NCBI RefSeq assembly: GCF_000281045.1
Contig: NW_008246082.1
Span: 567,593 to 631,592, forward strand
DNA: 64,000 nucleotides
Reading direction: 5' to 3'
Origin: Saprolegnia diclina VS20
Taxonomy: Eukaryota > Oomycota > Saprolegniomycetes > Saprolegniales > Saprolegniaceae
The position numbers were made by a program, and so were the translations under genes. The notes beneath the pieces are model-generated. The model saw nothing but the letters and a program-made list of their open reading frames with translations. It had not been told where the DNA came from and did not search any database. This document shows positions 31,273-42,494 of this stretch, in pieces; position 1 is the stretch's first letter, and every line of letters begins with the position of its first letter.

Positions 31273-34200
31273 ATGAGCTCACTGGGACTCTGCATGTCGA
31301 TCCCAGCAGTTGGCGAAACGCTCATGGGACACCGCGCCAAGACCGAACCCGAGTCCGAGAGCATCTTGGGGAAGCTGCAGCCCAACTCGAAGCTCGGGCT
31401 CGCGTGCTTGGCCAAGCTCAAGCCGATCTTTTCCAAGCATGCCCAGCGCGCCAAGGACGTGACGGCGCGCGCGTCGACAGTGACGACCACGGCAATCGCG
31501 ACGGAGCAGAAGGCACCGACGCGCCTCCCGACGCACAACGTCAAACTGGCGACGCTCTCGACGGCCTCCAACGAATGGAGCGTCGTTGTCGATGACATTG
31601 CCAAGTTTATGGTTGGTCGACATCGAGCACCTTATAGCTGAGATCGTGCATAGTACCCGAGCCTCAACCTCGAGGGCCACGAGACGGACGAGGCGCGGCT
31701 GCATGTCTCTCGACTGCAGTGGACGGCCAAGAAGCAGACGCAGAATACGTCCGAGGCCGACGCGGTCGCCGGGCACGTGCGCCTCACCGACGCCGAGCAG
31801 ACACGCTGGGACTTTGACCGAAAGCTCCAAGTCGCCGAGTGCATGCTCCGCTCGCCCGTGCGTCGCCGCATTCCTATGACGTTTGTGGCGGTCATCGCGT
31901 ATGACTAGTTGGTGACTGTCGAGCCCGATGGACCGCATGAGCCGTCACCTCTCGAGCGACGCCATGCGATCGCCCGTCGGCCCACCGCAGTCTGTCGCCG
32001 TGTCCCACACTCGCAGAGCCTCATAGTATGCTAGTACCTTGTGCAGGACCCAGACGAATGCGAGAGCAGTGGCTCGACCACTGTACGACGAATGCCGCCT
32101 CACACGCTCGTTGCGCTCATCAAGAGGATGTAGGTGCATTATGACATTCAGCGAACCGGCAAAACGCGACGGCAAGCAAGCGTCTTGCGTGCTTCGTCAT
32201 CGAGCAGTATCGTCGTAGGAAGCTACGAGCGCTCGCGAAGCAGACCACCGAGGCCGGCAAGACCGCGCTCTACTCGGACAAGGTATGTCTGGTGTTGTCA
32301 AATGCTGCAGAGGAGGCAAGCACCGCCATTGCGTACTAGCACGTTCTCCTCTCCAAGTGGGCCAAGCTCCAAGACAGCCGAAACCACAAGGTGCCAATAC
32401 TTCTGGACGGCCGCGTGGTCTTGCCCAAGCCCACGAAGAAGAAGCTCCCGCCTGGCACGTTTGTCGACAGCGTCACGCCCCGGACTCTCTTCTTTGACGA
32501 GTGCGCAAACGAGCAGATCTTACCCGAGCCGCTCCTCGCGCGCATCAGCTCGGACCGAGCGCTCGACTTGCGCCACTTTGGGCTCGGGGACACCAAAGCC
32601 ATTGCGCTCGCCAAGAGGTTGCGCTTCCATCCCCACGTTGCTGCATTTAAAATGAAGCGTAGCTTGGCCTCGCTGCCGTCGATTTACGCTCTCAACCTTG
32701 CCGACAACCGGCTCACGCAAGCCGCAGTCTCGGTCATTCTTCAGCTGCTCCACGGACGCAAGGAGCTCCGCGAGCTCAATCTGAGCGAAAACGAGGTGCG
32801 CTTGATATATTGAAACATTGAGACTAAATGGTAGTTTCGCAGATTGGCAAGGAAGGCTGCGTGCACATGGCCGACTTTCTCTTTGCCGCGTCGAGTTTAA
32901 CCGACTTGGACTTGTCTAAAACGCGTCTTTTGGACGCGATTGACGCCCTCGCCATCGAAATCGCGATTCACCCGTCGCTGCTCGTCGTCAACCTCTCTGG
33001 CAACGAGATTGGCGAGGCCGGCGGCATTCTCCTCGGCGAAACTCTGGCTGCGACCAGTTGCACGATCCAGTATGGCTGCATGTACTAAATGGCATCTCAG
33101 ATTGTGTGCAGGGATCTGGACTTGTCGTGGAACCAGATCTGCCTCGAGGGCGCGACGCGCATCGGGCGCGCGCTCGAATCCAACACATCGATCCACAACC
33201 TCAACCTCTCGATGAACCGGTTTGGTGACCCGGGTGGCCACGCGATTGCGTCGGCGCTGCTGCACAACAAGACACTTCAAACCCTCGACCTCTCGCGCAA
33301 CAACCTCACGGGGCGCGCCGCCGTGACGCTGAGCTACGCCGTGCAGCACAATACAACGCTGACGCGCCTCGGGCTCCTCAACAACGACCTCGGCGCGACG
33401 GGCACCAAGGCGCTCTTGCACGCGGTGGCGTCGGGCATTGCGTGCGACATTGGCCTCTCGTTTCGCGACAGCAACGTACGATGACATATCACGAGTCCCT
33501 TTGGCGATGAGAACGTCGTAGGACTCGGACGTGTTTGACGCAATGTTGCCGTCGGCGCAGTCTCCGTATAGCTTGGATCTGAAGCAGTCCCCGTACCACT
33601 ATGTCATTGCGTGCGAGCTTGTGACCGCGGCGGCCCGCGCCCGCTGTGAGCTCTACGAGGCGTGGTTCTCGCCCGACGGCGGCAAAACCAAAGTGGACCT
33701 CGAGTTTGACGCGACGAAGAAGGCGCTCGTGAGCAAAGGCGGCGGCAGCGTGTTTGCGATAACGCCCAAGCAAGGCTTGCTGCACGTCGCCGCGCGCTTT
33801 GTGCCGCCGACGATCGGCGTGAGCGCGTACGTGACGACCGACGGCCTCGCCAACGTCGTCAAGGTTATCAAGGACCGCATCTCGACGCGGGAAATGTGTG
33901 CGATGCTCGAGGTACACGGCGTTGGCGCCTCCGTCGACGACACTTTGTCTAGATCGCTACGTTTGACATGTTTTTGAGCCTCACGCACGTTGAGCTCATC
34001 GTGACGCAGCTCCAGAGCGCGCTCGACGTCGTTGAGATCCTCGCGCGGTATGCCCCACGCCGTGCGCACTTTGTCTCACAGTGCGGCAGGAGCTTGCACA
34101 CGGTCGTGGACGGGCGCGGCATTCTGTCTTTTCTGCTCGCGCACTTGAGCTTCCAAAACATGAACCGTCTCCTTGCATCCCATGGCGTCCTCGTGCTGCA

Positions 34201-35359
34201 GTTCAATCCGGACAACCCGACAGGACGCTACACGCTCGACTTGGCCAACCGCGTGCACCGCAAGCTCGCGCTCTGGTTCGCGATGCTCAACCGCGCCGAG
34301 GCCAGCCGCAGCATGCGCGTCTGTCCGCGCTTACGTGGCAACACGAGCCAGCGCGGCACTTTCAGCAACTTTCGCAATGAAAAGTTCAACGGCCATGCGA
34401 TCGAGGTACCTTTTGGTCTACACCAACATACAAAATGACAAATTGTCTTGTAGATTACGGACCGCTTTTACGATAAACTGCCGACAAAAGGCACGCTCGA
34501 GTTTGACTATGTCTCGACGACGCGCCCCGAAGACACGCAGGAGACCGTCGTCGTCGTCGACGAGAGCGCGGTGAACGGAATGCTCCAGCGTATACACGCC
34601 GAGCTCTCGTCCGACTATGTGCCATCGCACAAGCGCCTCGACATGAAGCGCCAAGTGCTTCTACTACAGCACGCTCTCGCCGGCACCTTTGTCAAGACGG
34701 CACACGTGCGCATGATCATGCAGTACTTTCCGCCGACCGTCGACGGCCTCCGGCTCAAGGTACATACGCCAGTGAAAGCAAGCAACTTGGAAGCAATAGT
34801 AGGTCGTCTTGGCCGCGCACCGCTACATCTTTGACATGGAGAACTTTGACGTGGTGTACGAGAAGCTCCTGCCCGCCGACCGCAAACATGTAGGCGCAGT
34901 CGATGGCGAATATGCAAAGTGACGTGCGTTTAGATGTTTACGGCTCTTGGATACCTCAACACACTCAACCCGCTCAACGTCGACATGGAGTTTGACCTGG
35001 GCATGACCGAATGGGACAATCGGGTACGTCAACAGCCATGAGAGTAGAGGGATATATAACTAACTGTGTTCTAGGTACTGGTGCGAACGCTCGTCGAGAT
35101 GATCTCCAACGACCCACTCGACTTGATCAAGCTCGACGACGCCAGCATCAAGCTCGGGCTCAGCATCTACTCGATGTTCACGTCCTCGAGCATCCCGACG
35201 ACAGGGCGCATGGGCCTCCGCTTCATCTCGCGGCCCAACAAGTCGCATGCCGAGCTCGTGGCGCTGCGGCAGTCGACGTTCCACGCGTTCCTCTTTGCGT
35301 CTCGGCTGCGCTCGGCGCACCCAAAAGTCGACGACGTAGTAGCAGCGTCGGTATTGTGA
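31273..35359 (+). CDS. Leucine-rich-repeat protein with DUF4476-like region
   Basis: Fourteen exons (31273-31611, 31654-31857, 31909-31989, 32035-32129, 32177-32282, 32340-32795, 32843-33069, 33112-33475, 33522-33911, 33953-34405, 34454-34759, 34803-34889, 34934-35023, 35075-35359) give 1160 aa. Residues about 1-270 are helical and charged, with an IQ-like basic segment (CFVIEQYRRRKLRAL). Ribonuclease-inhibitor-type LRRs follow (IYALNLADNRLTQAA, LDLSKTRLLDAI, LDLSWNQICLEGA, LDLSRNNLTGRAA, RLGLLNNDLGATG). After them is a beta-rich domain, then a helical region (RQVLLLQHALAGTFVKTAH... YIFDMENFDVVYEKL) of the DUF4476 kind. No signal peptide or membrane segment. Possibly ciliary or cytoskeletal like other such LRR proteins, but this is a guess. 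Confidence 0.68.
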
Positions 35360-35413
35360 ACGAAAAAAGTTACCGACGTCCACCGTCTGTCCTAAGCACG
35401 TGATCGCGTGCGT

Positions 35414-35878
35414 CTATTCTTGCTTCGCGGCCAGGTTGGCCTGGTGGATGAGGCTGCGTTCGTGCAAGACGAGCTTGATGCGCGCCATGGACTTGCGCAC
35501 CTTGGACTTGCGGAACGGGTTCGGGAACGCGAGGTTGCGCGAGCTGCACTCGGCCTGCTCGGTCAAGAGCGCGTTGCGCTCCTTGAGCAAGACGTACCAC
35601 AGCTTGTGCAGATCCTCCGTCGACTTGTTGCGGAGCATCCACGCCTTCCAGTCGCCGCCCACGACAGGCGCGACACGCTTCACGGGCTTGCCGTCGAGGA
35701 CCGACATGGTCGGGAAGAACTGGTCGATCGTGCCGTCGAGCTTCTCGGGCATCGCGCGCTTGGCCATGTTCTGCTTGTTGGGCACGCCCTCCTGCTTGAC
35801 GATGCCATAGGCGATCGGCGTCGAGGATATGCACCGGGCGGCGAAGGGCGCGGGCACGCTAAGGACACGGCGCAGCAT
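35414..35878 (-). CDS. MRPL47: Mitochondrial ribosomal protein uL29m (L47)
   Basis: Single exon, 154 aa, starting MLRRVLSVPAPFAARCIS, a typical amphipathic mitochondrial presequence. The core DWKAWMLRNKSTEDLHKLWY, with VLLKERNALLTEQAEC immediately after, is the MRP-L47 signature: Trp-rich entry and D-L-H-K-L-W-Y-V-L-L-K-E followed by a long uL29-type helix. Residues to the end (RIKLVLHERSLIHQAN) complete the helical hairpin. It is part of the mitochondrial large ribosomal subunit near the tunnel exit. A CCAAT-rich spacer lies upstream. Confidence is high from motif and length. Confidence 0.9.
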   Translation of the reverse strand: MLRRVLSVPAPFAARCISSTPIAYGIVKQEGVPNKQNMAKRAMPEKLDGTIDQFFPTMSVLDGKPVKRVAPVVGGDWKAWMLRNKSTEDLHKLWYVLLKERNALLTEQAECSSRNLAFPNPFRKSKVRKSMARIKLVLHERSLIHQANLAAKQE

Positions 35879-36750
35879 CGTCGTCTTGACCAAACTTGGA
35901 ATACGTCCTGCTGCTCGCGACCAACCACCTCGCGCTAGGCCATTGGCTAAAATCCTGCATTTTCCCACAAACGCGTATGATTGGCTCAAATAGGTGCGGT
36001 GCCAAAATGCATATTTGTCAAGTTCGGGACATGAGCGTGATGCACTTCGTCTTTTGCACCTCCAGAGCGAGTCGCTACAGCGCAAGGGGCGACCAAGACA
36101 TGAGGTATCTCTTCTTCGGGGCACATTACGTGCAAGGATATCGTGACATTGTGCGACTTGTGCGGTCTTGAGGAAGGCAAGGGGACCAAAAGTCGATCTT
36201 GGTCGCGCCGGTGGTCTTCCCTTGGTTGCGGCGTGTTCAACAGGCATCAAATCAAAGGGTTGAAAGCGACTTTTGCTCAGCTCTCGCGTACTAGCACTCC
36301 ACGCTGTATGAGGCGTAAACACACATAATGTACACTCCAACCGGTATCAACACGCGCTTGACTGCGTGACGAGCCTACGTGACTTTGAGCGACCGAACGG
36401 GCCAAGCGGGTGGAAAGCCTTGCCGTTTATCGCTTGTTGCACCTTGTGCTCAGCACCTAAAAACGATTTCAGGTGAATTGCCACTGCTCGTTGTCCGGCC
36501 TGTGGTAAGACTGACGAGCGGACCACCGCATCATCAGGAGCGAATGCCAAGTTCAGAATCTACACACGTTCCTTGCTTGTATGTCCATCGCAGACGGAAC
36601 TTGAACACCAAGTTCGCGATCTTTGGCGCAACCGCTGCCACGTGCTACGGAAAAGCGTGTCAGTCCGACAACAAGTGCATTCACCCGGCGCGTTCCTTTT
36701 CGCGTGCTCATTCTGATATTCGACACCACCGACAGCAGTCATCCACCGCA
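35879..36750. other. Intergenic, 872 bp
   Basis: Upstream of MRPL47 are two reverse CCAAT boxes (ATTGGC at about 35942 and GATTGGC at 35979-35985). The rest, up to the His-rich gene, has no supported gene. An open frame extends upstream of the His-rich gene from 36379, but reads like noncoding sequence. Confidence 0.5.
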
Positions 36751-37083
36751 ATGGCTCTTTGGCTACACCACAACCACCACCATCAGCACCACCACCACCA
36801 TCAGCATCACCACCACCATCAGCATCCGCCGAACGGGTCGGTGCCCTCGCGCGCTCATGGTGGCTGGAACCACTCGCAGATCCTCACAGAAACCTTTGCG
36901 GCCAACGAAGACATTCCGTTCCACGACCAGCACAAGCACCACCACCGGTTCGCGCACCATGTCATGTGGTCTGCTAGCCTCTTGGCGCTGGCTGCGCTCG
37001 TGAGCTTTGTAGTGCTGCGCATTTTGCGTCGATCCAAGCGCCAGCACGCGTACGAGCCCATCCCAAGCCCGACGCATGTGTGA
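36751..37083 (+). CDS. His-rich single-pass membrane protein
   Basis: Single exon, 110 aa. I chose the ATG at 36751 (MALWLHHNHHHQ); the open frame extends 5' to 36379, but with non-biased codons. The N-terminal part has three runs of HHHHHQ-type sequence (about residues 6-30), then GGWNHSQILTETFAAN, a second His cluster (DQHKHHHRFAHHV), a TM at about 72-92 (WSASLLALAALVSFVVLRIL) and a short basic tail (RRSKRQHAYEPIPSPTHV). The His clusters suggest metal (Zn, Ni, Cu) binding on the non-cytoplasmic side; this is inference. No family recognised. Confidence 0.55.
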   Translation: MALWLHHNHHHQHHHHHQHHHHHQHPPNGSVPSRAHGGWNHSQILTETFAANEDIPFHDQHKHHHRFAHHVMWSASLLALAALVSFVVLRILRRSKRQHAYEPIPSPTHV

Positions 37084-37599
37084 ACAGCAAATACATACAA
37101 AGGCACTTGATGTTCCCGTTGATTTGCCTCGTGGAAAGAGGCTCTAGCACAGAACGGCCGTAGTAAGAGGGGCTAATTCCGGGCGATTGCTACAGTTGTA
37201 GTCGAGCCCATGGACTGGTACTCCAGCGCGCTTGTTGGCGCCAAGGCGACTCGAGCATTACCAACGCTCGACGCTACAGTTCGTATATAGTGTAATAACA
37301 CGATTTGAGGTTTGCCATCGGACCAACGTTGATCGACTTGGAGGGAGTTGTGCTGCTGACCGAGGGCGATGTGCCACAGAATTGTAAAAGTGTAGTGCAG
37401 GTCGTTTGGAGCGCCACGCGTCGCTGCCATGTGATGTGTCGGATGCTGGCCGCAGACGTATAGCTACTCTCACACTATTTACTCCGTTAGATCGTTCCCA
37501 GAATGCATCCGGATAATGTAGCTTGTATCCGTACCGTGATAAGTCAGCGGCCGGAGGGAACAACTCAAGGCTCTGCGAGGAAGATCGAAGCACGACTGC
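37084..37599. other. Intergenic, 516 bp, with CCGGAT element
   Basis: No gene is supported. ATCCGGATAAT at about 37507-37517, followed by GTATCCGTACC near 37525, lies about 85 bp upstream of the next start codon and repeats the window-wide motif. Confidence 0.5.
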
Positions 37600-40500
37600 A
37601 TGCTTGGTCGACTCTTTACCGGTACCAAGAAGGACGAGGCCGCCAAGTCCACGCGCCCTCCCAATGCCACTGGCGGGGGCCGCTCGGCGGCTGGCGACGC
37701 AGCACCCGGTGGCGGTGGCGGCTTCTTCAACCTGCCCCCGACCGCGGCCAAAGCCGCTGGCTTTTCGAACCCAAACAACCCTGCCTCGTACAGCACGTCG
37801 CCGTCAACGGGGCAGTCGAAGCCATCTTACGGCGTCACGCCGCCGCCGGCGCAGCAGCCGCAGCAAGGGTACGCCCCGTCGCTCTTGTCGTACCAGCGCA
37901 ATCCATCAGCCACGTCACCATCGCCCGCACCGCCATCGCTCTTTGGCGGCATGCACATGAAGCAACCCGACGCAGCAGCTGCACCTGTCGACGCACCAAA
38001 GCCCACAAGCCTGTTCAACGGCCTCGACTTGGGCGGCTCGGCGGCCCCAGCACAAGCGCCGTTGAGCCTCAACCTATCCTCTGGGCCATCGCCCACGCCA
38101 GCCGCAGTCGAGCCGCCTGTTCAGAAGCAGCGCGCGCCGCGCCCAGGAACCTTCAACTACCTCAACGTCGCCCCGACCGACGTCTCGTCGACACCCGCGG
38201 CGTCCATGCCGATTCCCGCGCCGGCCCCGATCAAGAAGAAGAAGAAGCCATCGTTCCGTCCTGGCTTTGACCGGCAGAGCTCCGAAGACACGGGCTCGCA
38301 GCGCGGAGACGATGACGACGATGGACGGTCGCGTGGCTCGGTGCTGAGCGGCCTCACCGTGAACCCCGTCATGCCCGAGGTCCCCGGCCGACTCCACCGT
38401 GCATCTACCGGCCGCACTGGCACGACACCAACGCGAACAACCGCGCGTTCGTCGAGGTAACTTGTTTTCGCTTATGACATGCTGACAGTTGCTGTGTACA
38501 GCTCGGCCAACGACAGCCTCAGCGGCCTCTTGGACCAACTCACGATCGTCAACGTCGGGCCCGGCGCAGCAGGATACGCGATGCCGCCGCCCGTCCAAAC
38601 GTCCATGCCGACGACGACACCGACGACAGTAGCACCCACAACAACAGCGGCGGCGACGCCCGTGCACCGGAAGAGCACGCCGAGTCCGCGCCCGAGCCTC
38701 GTCGTATCGCCGGCGGCGCCACGGCCGTCGTCGCGCCAGCCACCGGTGGTTGCGCCCGTGACCCCCGAAGGTCGCCTTGTGCAGCTCATCCGCGACTACG
38801 ACGCGACGTCCAAGAGCTTTCGCGACGCGATCGTGCAACTCTCTCAAGAAGACGCGCGTCTTGTCGAAAAGAAGGCGATGCTGTCGCGCCAGCTCGCCCA
38901 ATATGCGCTCGACTTGCAGTCGGTCGAAGCGCAGCAGCTCCAGGCCGCCGAAGACGAGGACTTTGAGCGCGCAGACGCGCTCAACACGACGATCGGCAGC
39001 GTGCGCCACTGCATCATGCTCTCGCAGAGCGACTTGCGCAAGGCCGAGACGGACCTCGCGGCGATCACCAAGCAGCGCGAGAAGCTCATGGTCCACCACG
39101 TGCGCACGACAAAGGGCGTGCTGCTAGGCATCCAAAAGTGCGAAGACGACCGGTCGGCCGCGTACGCCGAGCTCTCGGCCGCCGCCAAGGCGTACAAGGC
39201 CACCGAGCGCCGCCGCTTTGCGTTCGAACAGCAGCGCATCGCAACCGAGCTTCACCACGTGACGGTCAACATGGGCCACCTCGAGGGCGAGAAGCACGAG
39301 ATCGAGTCGTCGATAGCGTCGCAGTGCACGGCCGAGACCGAGGCCCAGACGCGCCTCTTGGCCGAGAAAGCCAGCGTCGAGGCCGAGATTGCCGAGCTCG
39401 AAGCCAAGCTCCTGGCGGCGCGCGCGCACGTGACCGAGATCGACGCGGGCCTGGCGACCGCCGACGCCGGAATCCAAGTCGTCCGGCACAAGTTTGCGCG
39501 GCAGCTCAAGCGCCTCGTCGAGCGTGAGAAGGGCATCCTCAAGACGAAGAAGGAGATCGAAGCGGACGACTTGGCGCTCGGGCGGCAGCAAGAGGCGTTT
39601 GCGGCCAAGAAGGCGAGCTACAGCGCCGAGATGAGCCAGCTCGCAAGAGACGTGCTCGGTGTGCAAAAGGAAGTCCGCATCGCGACCATTATGGTGCGGC
39701 TCACGGACGAGCAGAACGCGCGCCGGGACGCGCGCGACGCCCGCGTCAAGAAGCAAGAGACGCAGCTGCACGCGTTGCGCGAGGCGGCGCAGGCGGCCGA
39801 GCAGCAGTTCAAGCTCCTCGGCCATCAGCTCGACGATCTCAAGAAGAAGCTGCAGACGAACCGCACGGTCATCATGACGGCCGGCACGACGTTGCCGCAG
39901 CTCGAGACGGAGAAGAAGGCAGCGGCCGCCGAGCGCAACTTCAAGGAGGCGGCGCGGCTCTCGAAGGACATCAAGCAGCTCGAGAAGGACCGGGCGACGG
40001 CCGAAGAGCAGATTGACGTTCTGGGCATGGAGATCAAGGACATTGACGACCGGATCCACGTGCGCGAAGACGAGTTCCACGCCAAGCAAGACGAGCTCCG
40101 CGACGTCGAGAAGAACTTGGACCTTGAGTGGCTCGACGTGCTGTACCAAGTGCACGTCGACCTCCGGAGCGCGCTCCGGCAGCTCGCCAAGTACGACGGC
40201 GAGAAGTGGTCGACGAGTGACGGCGAGAGCGTCGACTTTCGCGGTGTTGCGCTCACCTTGGTGCAAATGGAGTTTACGGCCGTCGTCCAGGAGATCGAGG
40301 CGCTCGAAGACAAGTACAATTTGGAGCCGCACGTGGCTGAGCTGCCGCCCGAGGTGCCCGAGAAGGAGCTCGTTTTGCTCTCGGAACCCACGGACGACGA
40401 GAGCGTCAAGGACGACGACGACGACGTCGAGTCGCTGGCCGCGGAGGCGAGTTTTTCCGAATCGCCCAACGCCGCGCTGCCGCTGGCGCGGTCGGTCTCG

Positions 40501-42183
40501 GCCGCGACCGTCGGCGACCTAACGACGAGCGACGCGATCAAGGACAAGATCGCGTCGATTGAAGCGCAGATCGACGAGGCGACCGAGAACGAAGACTATG
40601 AGCTTGCGGCGCGCCTCGACGACGAGCTCGAAGAGTGGAACGCGCGCCTGCACTTGGTCGAAGAGAAGGAAGGCGAGCTCAAGGAGAAGCTCAACGCCAA
40701 CGACATGCACAAGCAGGTCGAGGCGCTGCAGCACAAGATTGAGCAACTCGCCGAGCAGATTGAGAACGCGACGGCGGAAGAAGAGTACGAACTCGCGGCG
40801 GCGCTCGACGAGGAGCTCGTGGCCGCGCAGACGCAGAAGACGGACCTCCAGCTGACGCTTGCCAACCTCCCGGACGACGAAGACGTGCCGCCGCGCCGCC
40901 TCTCGGTGCAAAGCTCTCACTTGGTCGAAGACAACTCGGACGACGAAGACTCGGACAACGACGATGTCGAGACGCAGGACGCTCCGTCGCCGGTGCACGT
41001 GGCTGAGCCGACTCCTGTGGCTGCTGAGCCTGCCCCGGTCGCCAGCGACGAACCAGTTGCCGTCCAACAGGAGGAAGCGCCGGCGGCTCCGACGTCTCTC
41101 TTTGGAGGTCTCTCGGTGGCCCCGACGACGGAGCCAGCAGGGAGTGCTCCGTCGCTTTTCGGCGGTCTCTCGCTTGCCCCGACGACGACGGACGCAGCCC
41201 CAGCACCGGTCGGCTTGTTTGGTGGTCTCTCGATTGCCCCAACGACGACCGAGCCGACTGGTGCGCCCGTGAGCTTGTTTGGGGGGCTCAACTTGGCGTC
41301 GACCGATGCGCCGGTGGCCACGGGCGGCTCGCTCTTTGGGGGTCTCGTCGTCGCTGCCCCCACTGAAGCGTCAGCGGACGCTTTGACCGAGACCAAGGTC
41401 GAAGAAGAGAGTGTGCCGGCGGACGAAGCGCTTTTGGGCGGCGACTACGTCATGCCGTCGGACGCACCGTCGGCCAGCGATGACGTGGACGACGACGAAG
41501 TGGACGACGATGAAGAGGACGAAGTGGATGAAGAGGACGAAGTGGATGAAGAGGACGATGACGAAGTGGATGACGTTGCACATGACGAGGAAGAAGAAGA
41601 GAATACGTACATGGCCCAAGAAGACACGCCCATGTCGGCGGTCGAGGAGATCTACATGGAGCCAGCGTCGTCGCCCGTGGCGGTCGTCGAGCAAATCGAC
41701 TTGGCGGCCCCGACGACGCTCGCGCACGAGATGCTCGCCCCTGTTGTTGCGCCGCTCGACGAGGGTGTCGCGAGTGAACCAGAGTCGAGCGACGTCGCTA
41801 CTACACCTCTGGTCGTCGAGGAGACGGACGACGCCGCCGTTGAAGAAACCGAGATGCACACCGTAGACACTGTTACCAACGAGAGCGCCGCGGATGCCGA
41901 CGAAGCCAGCGCCGTCCATGACGAAGTCGGCGTCACTCGTGACGAAGGCAGCGTCGTTGCAACGCCCGCAGTCGTCGAGCCTGTCGCGGCCCCGTCGCTT
42001 TTTGGGGGTCTCGCACTCTCCAGCGAGGCGCCGGCATCGCTCTTTGGGTCGCTAACAGTGGCGTCGCCAGAGCCGGCGTCGCTCTTTGGTGGTCTCTCGG
42101 TGGCGGCGCCGACTGTCGCCAGCGATGCTCCGCTCTTCGGCGGTCTCGACGTGGCCAAGCCCATCGTCAAGGACGACGAGTAA
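37600..42183 (+). CDS. Large coiled-coil protein with UVR-like motifs and SLFGGL repeats
   Basis: Two exons (37600-38456 and 38502-42183, 45-bp intron) give 1512 aa. The N-terminal 430 residues are Pro/Ser/Ala-rich and probably disordered, with SLFGGM and SLFNGL motifs. Residues about 430-900 are a long coiled coil. Four segments match the UVR-type helical hairpin pattern: DEDFERADALNTTI (about 440), ERNFKEAARLSKDIKQLE (about 762), NEDYELAARLDDELEEWN (about 980) and EEEYELAAALDEELVAAQ (about 1047). The last third is acidic (runs of DDDEVDDDEEDEVDEED) with nine SLFGGL(S/N/A)(V/L/I)A-type repeats. No catalytic domain. It probably acts as a multivalent scaffold; UVR motifs mediate protein contacts in UvrB/C and plastid Clp adaptors. 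The function is unknown. Confidence 0.75.
41098..42156 (+). repeat. SLFGGL peptide repeat array
   Basis: Nine copies of a degenerate repeat (S/G/P)LFG(G/S)L, usually followed by S(V/L/I)AP or similar, occur in two blocks (41098-41345 and 41998-42156) flanking an acidic stretch. Two more diverged copies lie in exon 1. The spacing within blocks is about 20 residues. Confidence 0.8.
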
Positions 42184-42494
42184 ACCGATGCAAATGTAAT
42201 AAAGTCAATGCCTGTGAGAATGAAGCAGACTACTAACTTTGTACGATGTTGTAGTTGAAGTGGTGCTGGGGTTGCTGGGTAGCTTTAAAATTGGTGTCTG
42301 CCACAAATAGCATTTTATGTGGCGGTCCACAAGCAGATAGGATTGGCTGAAATGCCCGGTGCAAGGCGACAATTCAACATATTGACCAATCAAACGTCCC
42401 AATTGCCATGCTTTGTGGCCAATGGCCTTTGAATCTGCCACCGGCGCCGAAATGACTGGATTGCATCGGTCCATTTCCCATCGTCTTTTGCAGC
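42184..42494. promoter_or_regulatory. EIF3F promoter region with CCAAT boxes
   Basis: A 311-bp spacer with GATTGGC (42341), CCAATCA (42386) and CCAATGG (42419), all within 155 bp upstream of the eIF3f start codon. Confidence 0.45.

Noticed and set aside
36379-36750. 5' extension of the His-rich gene to a 234-aa protein
   Set aside because: The added residues show no codon bias or structure; the internal ATG at 36751 fits better.
39124-40332. 402-codon minus-strand open frame
   Set aside because: Antisense to the coiled-coil region of the UVR/SLFGGL protein; Leu/Arg-rich with no family likeness.
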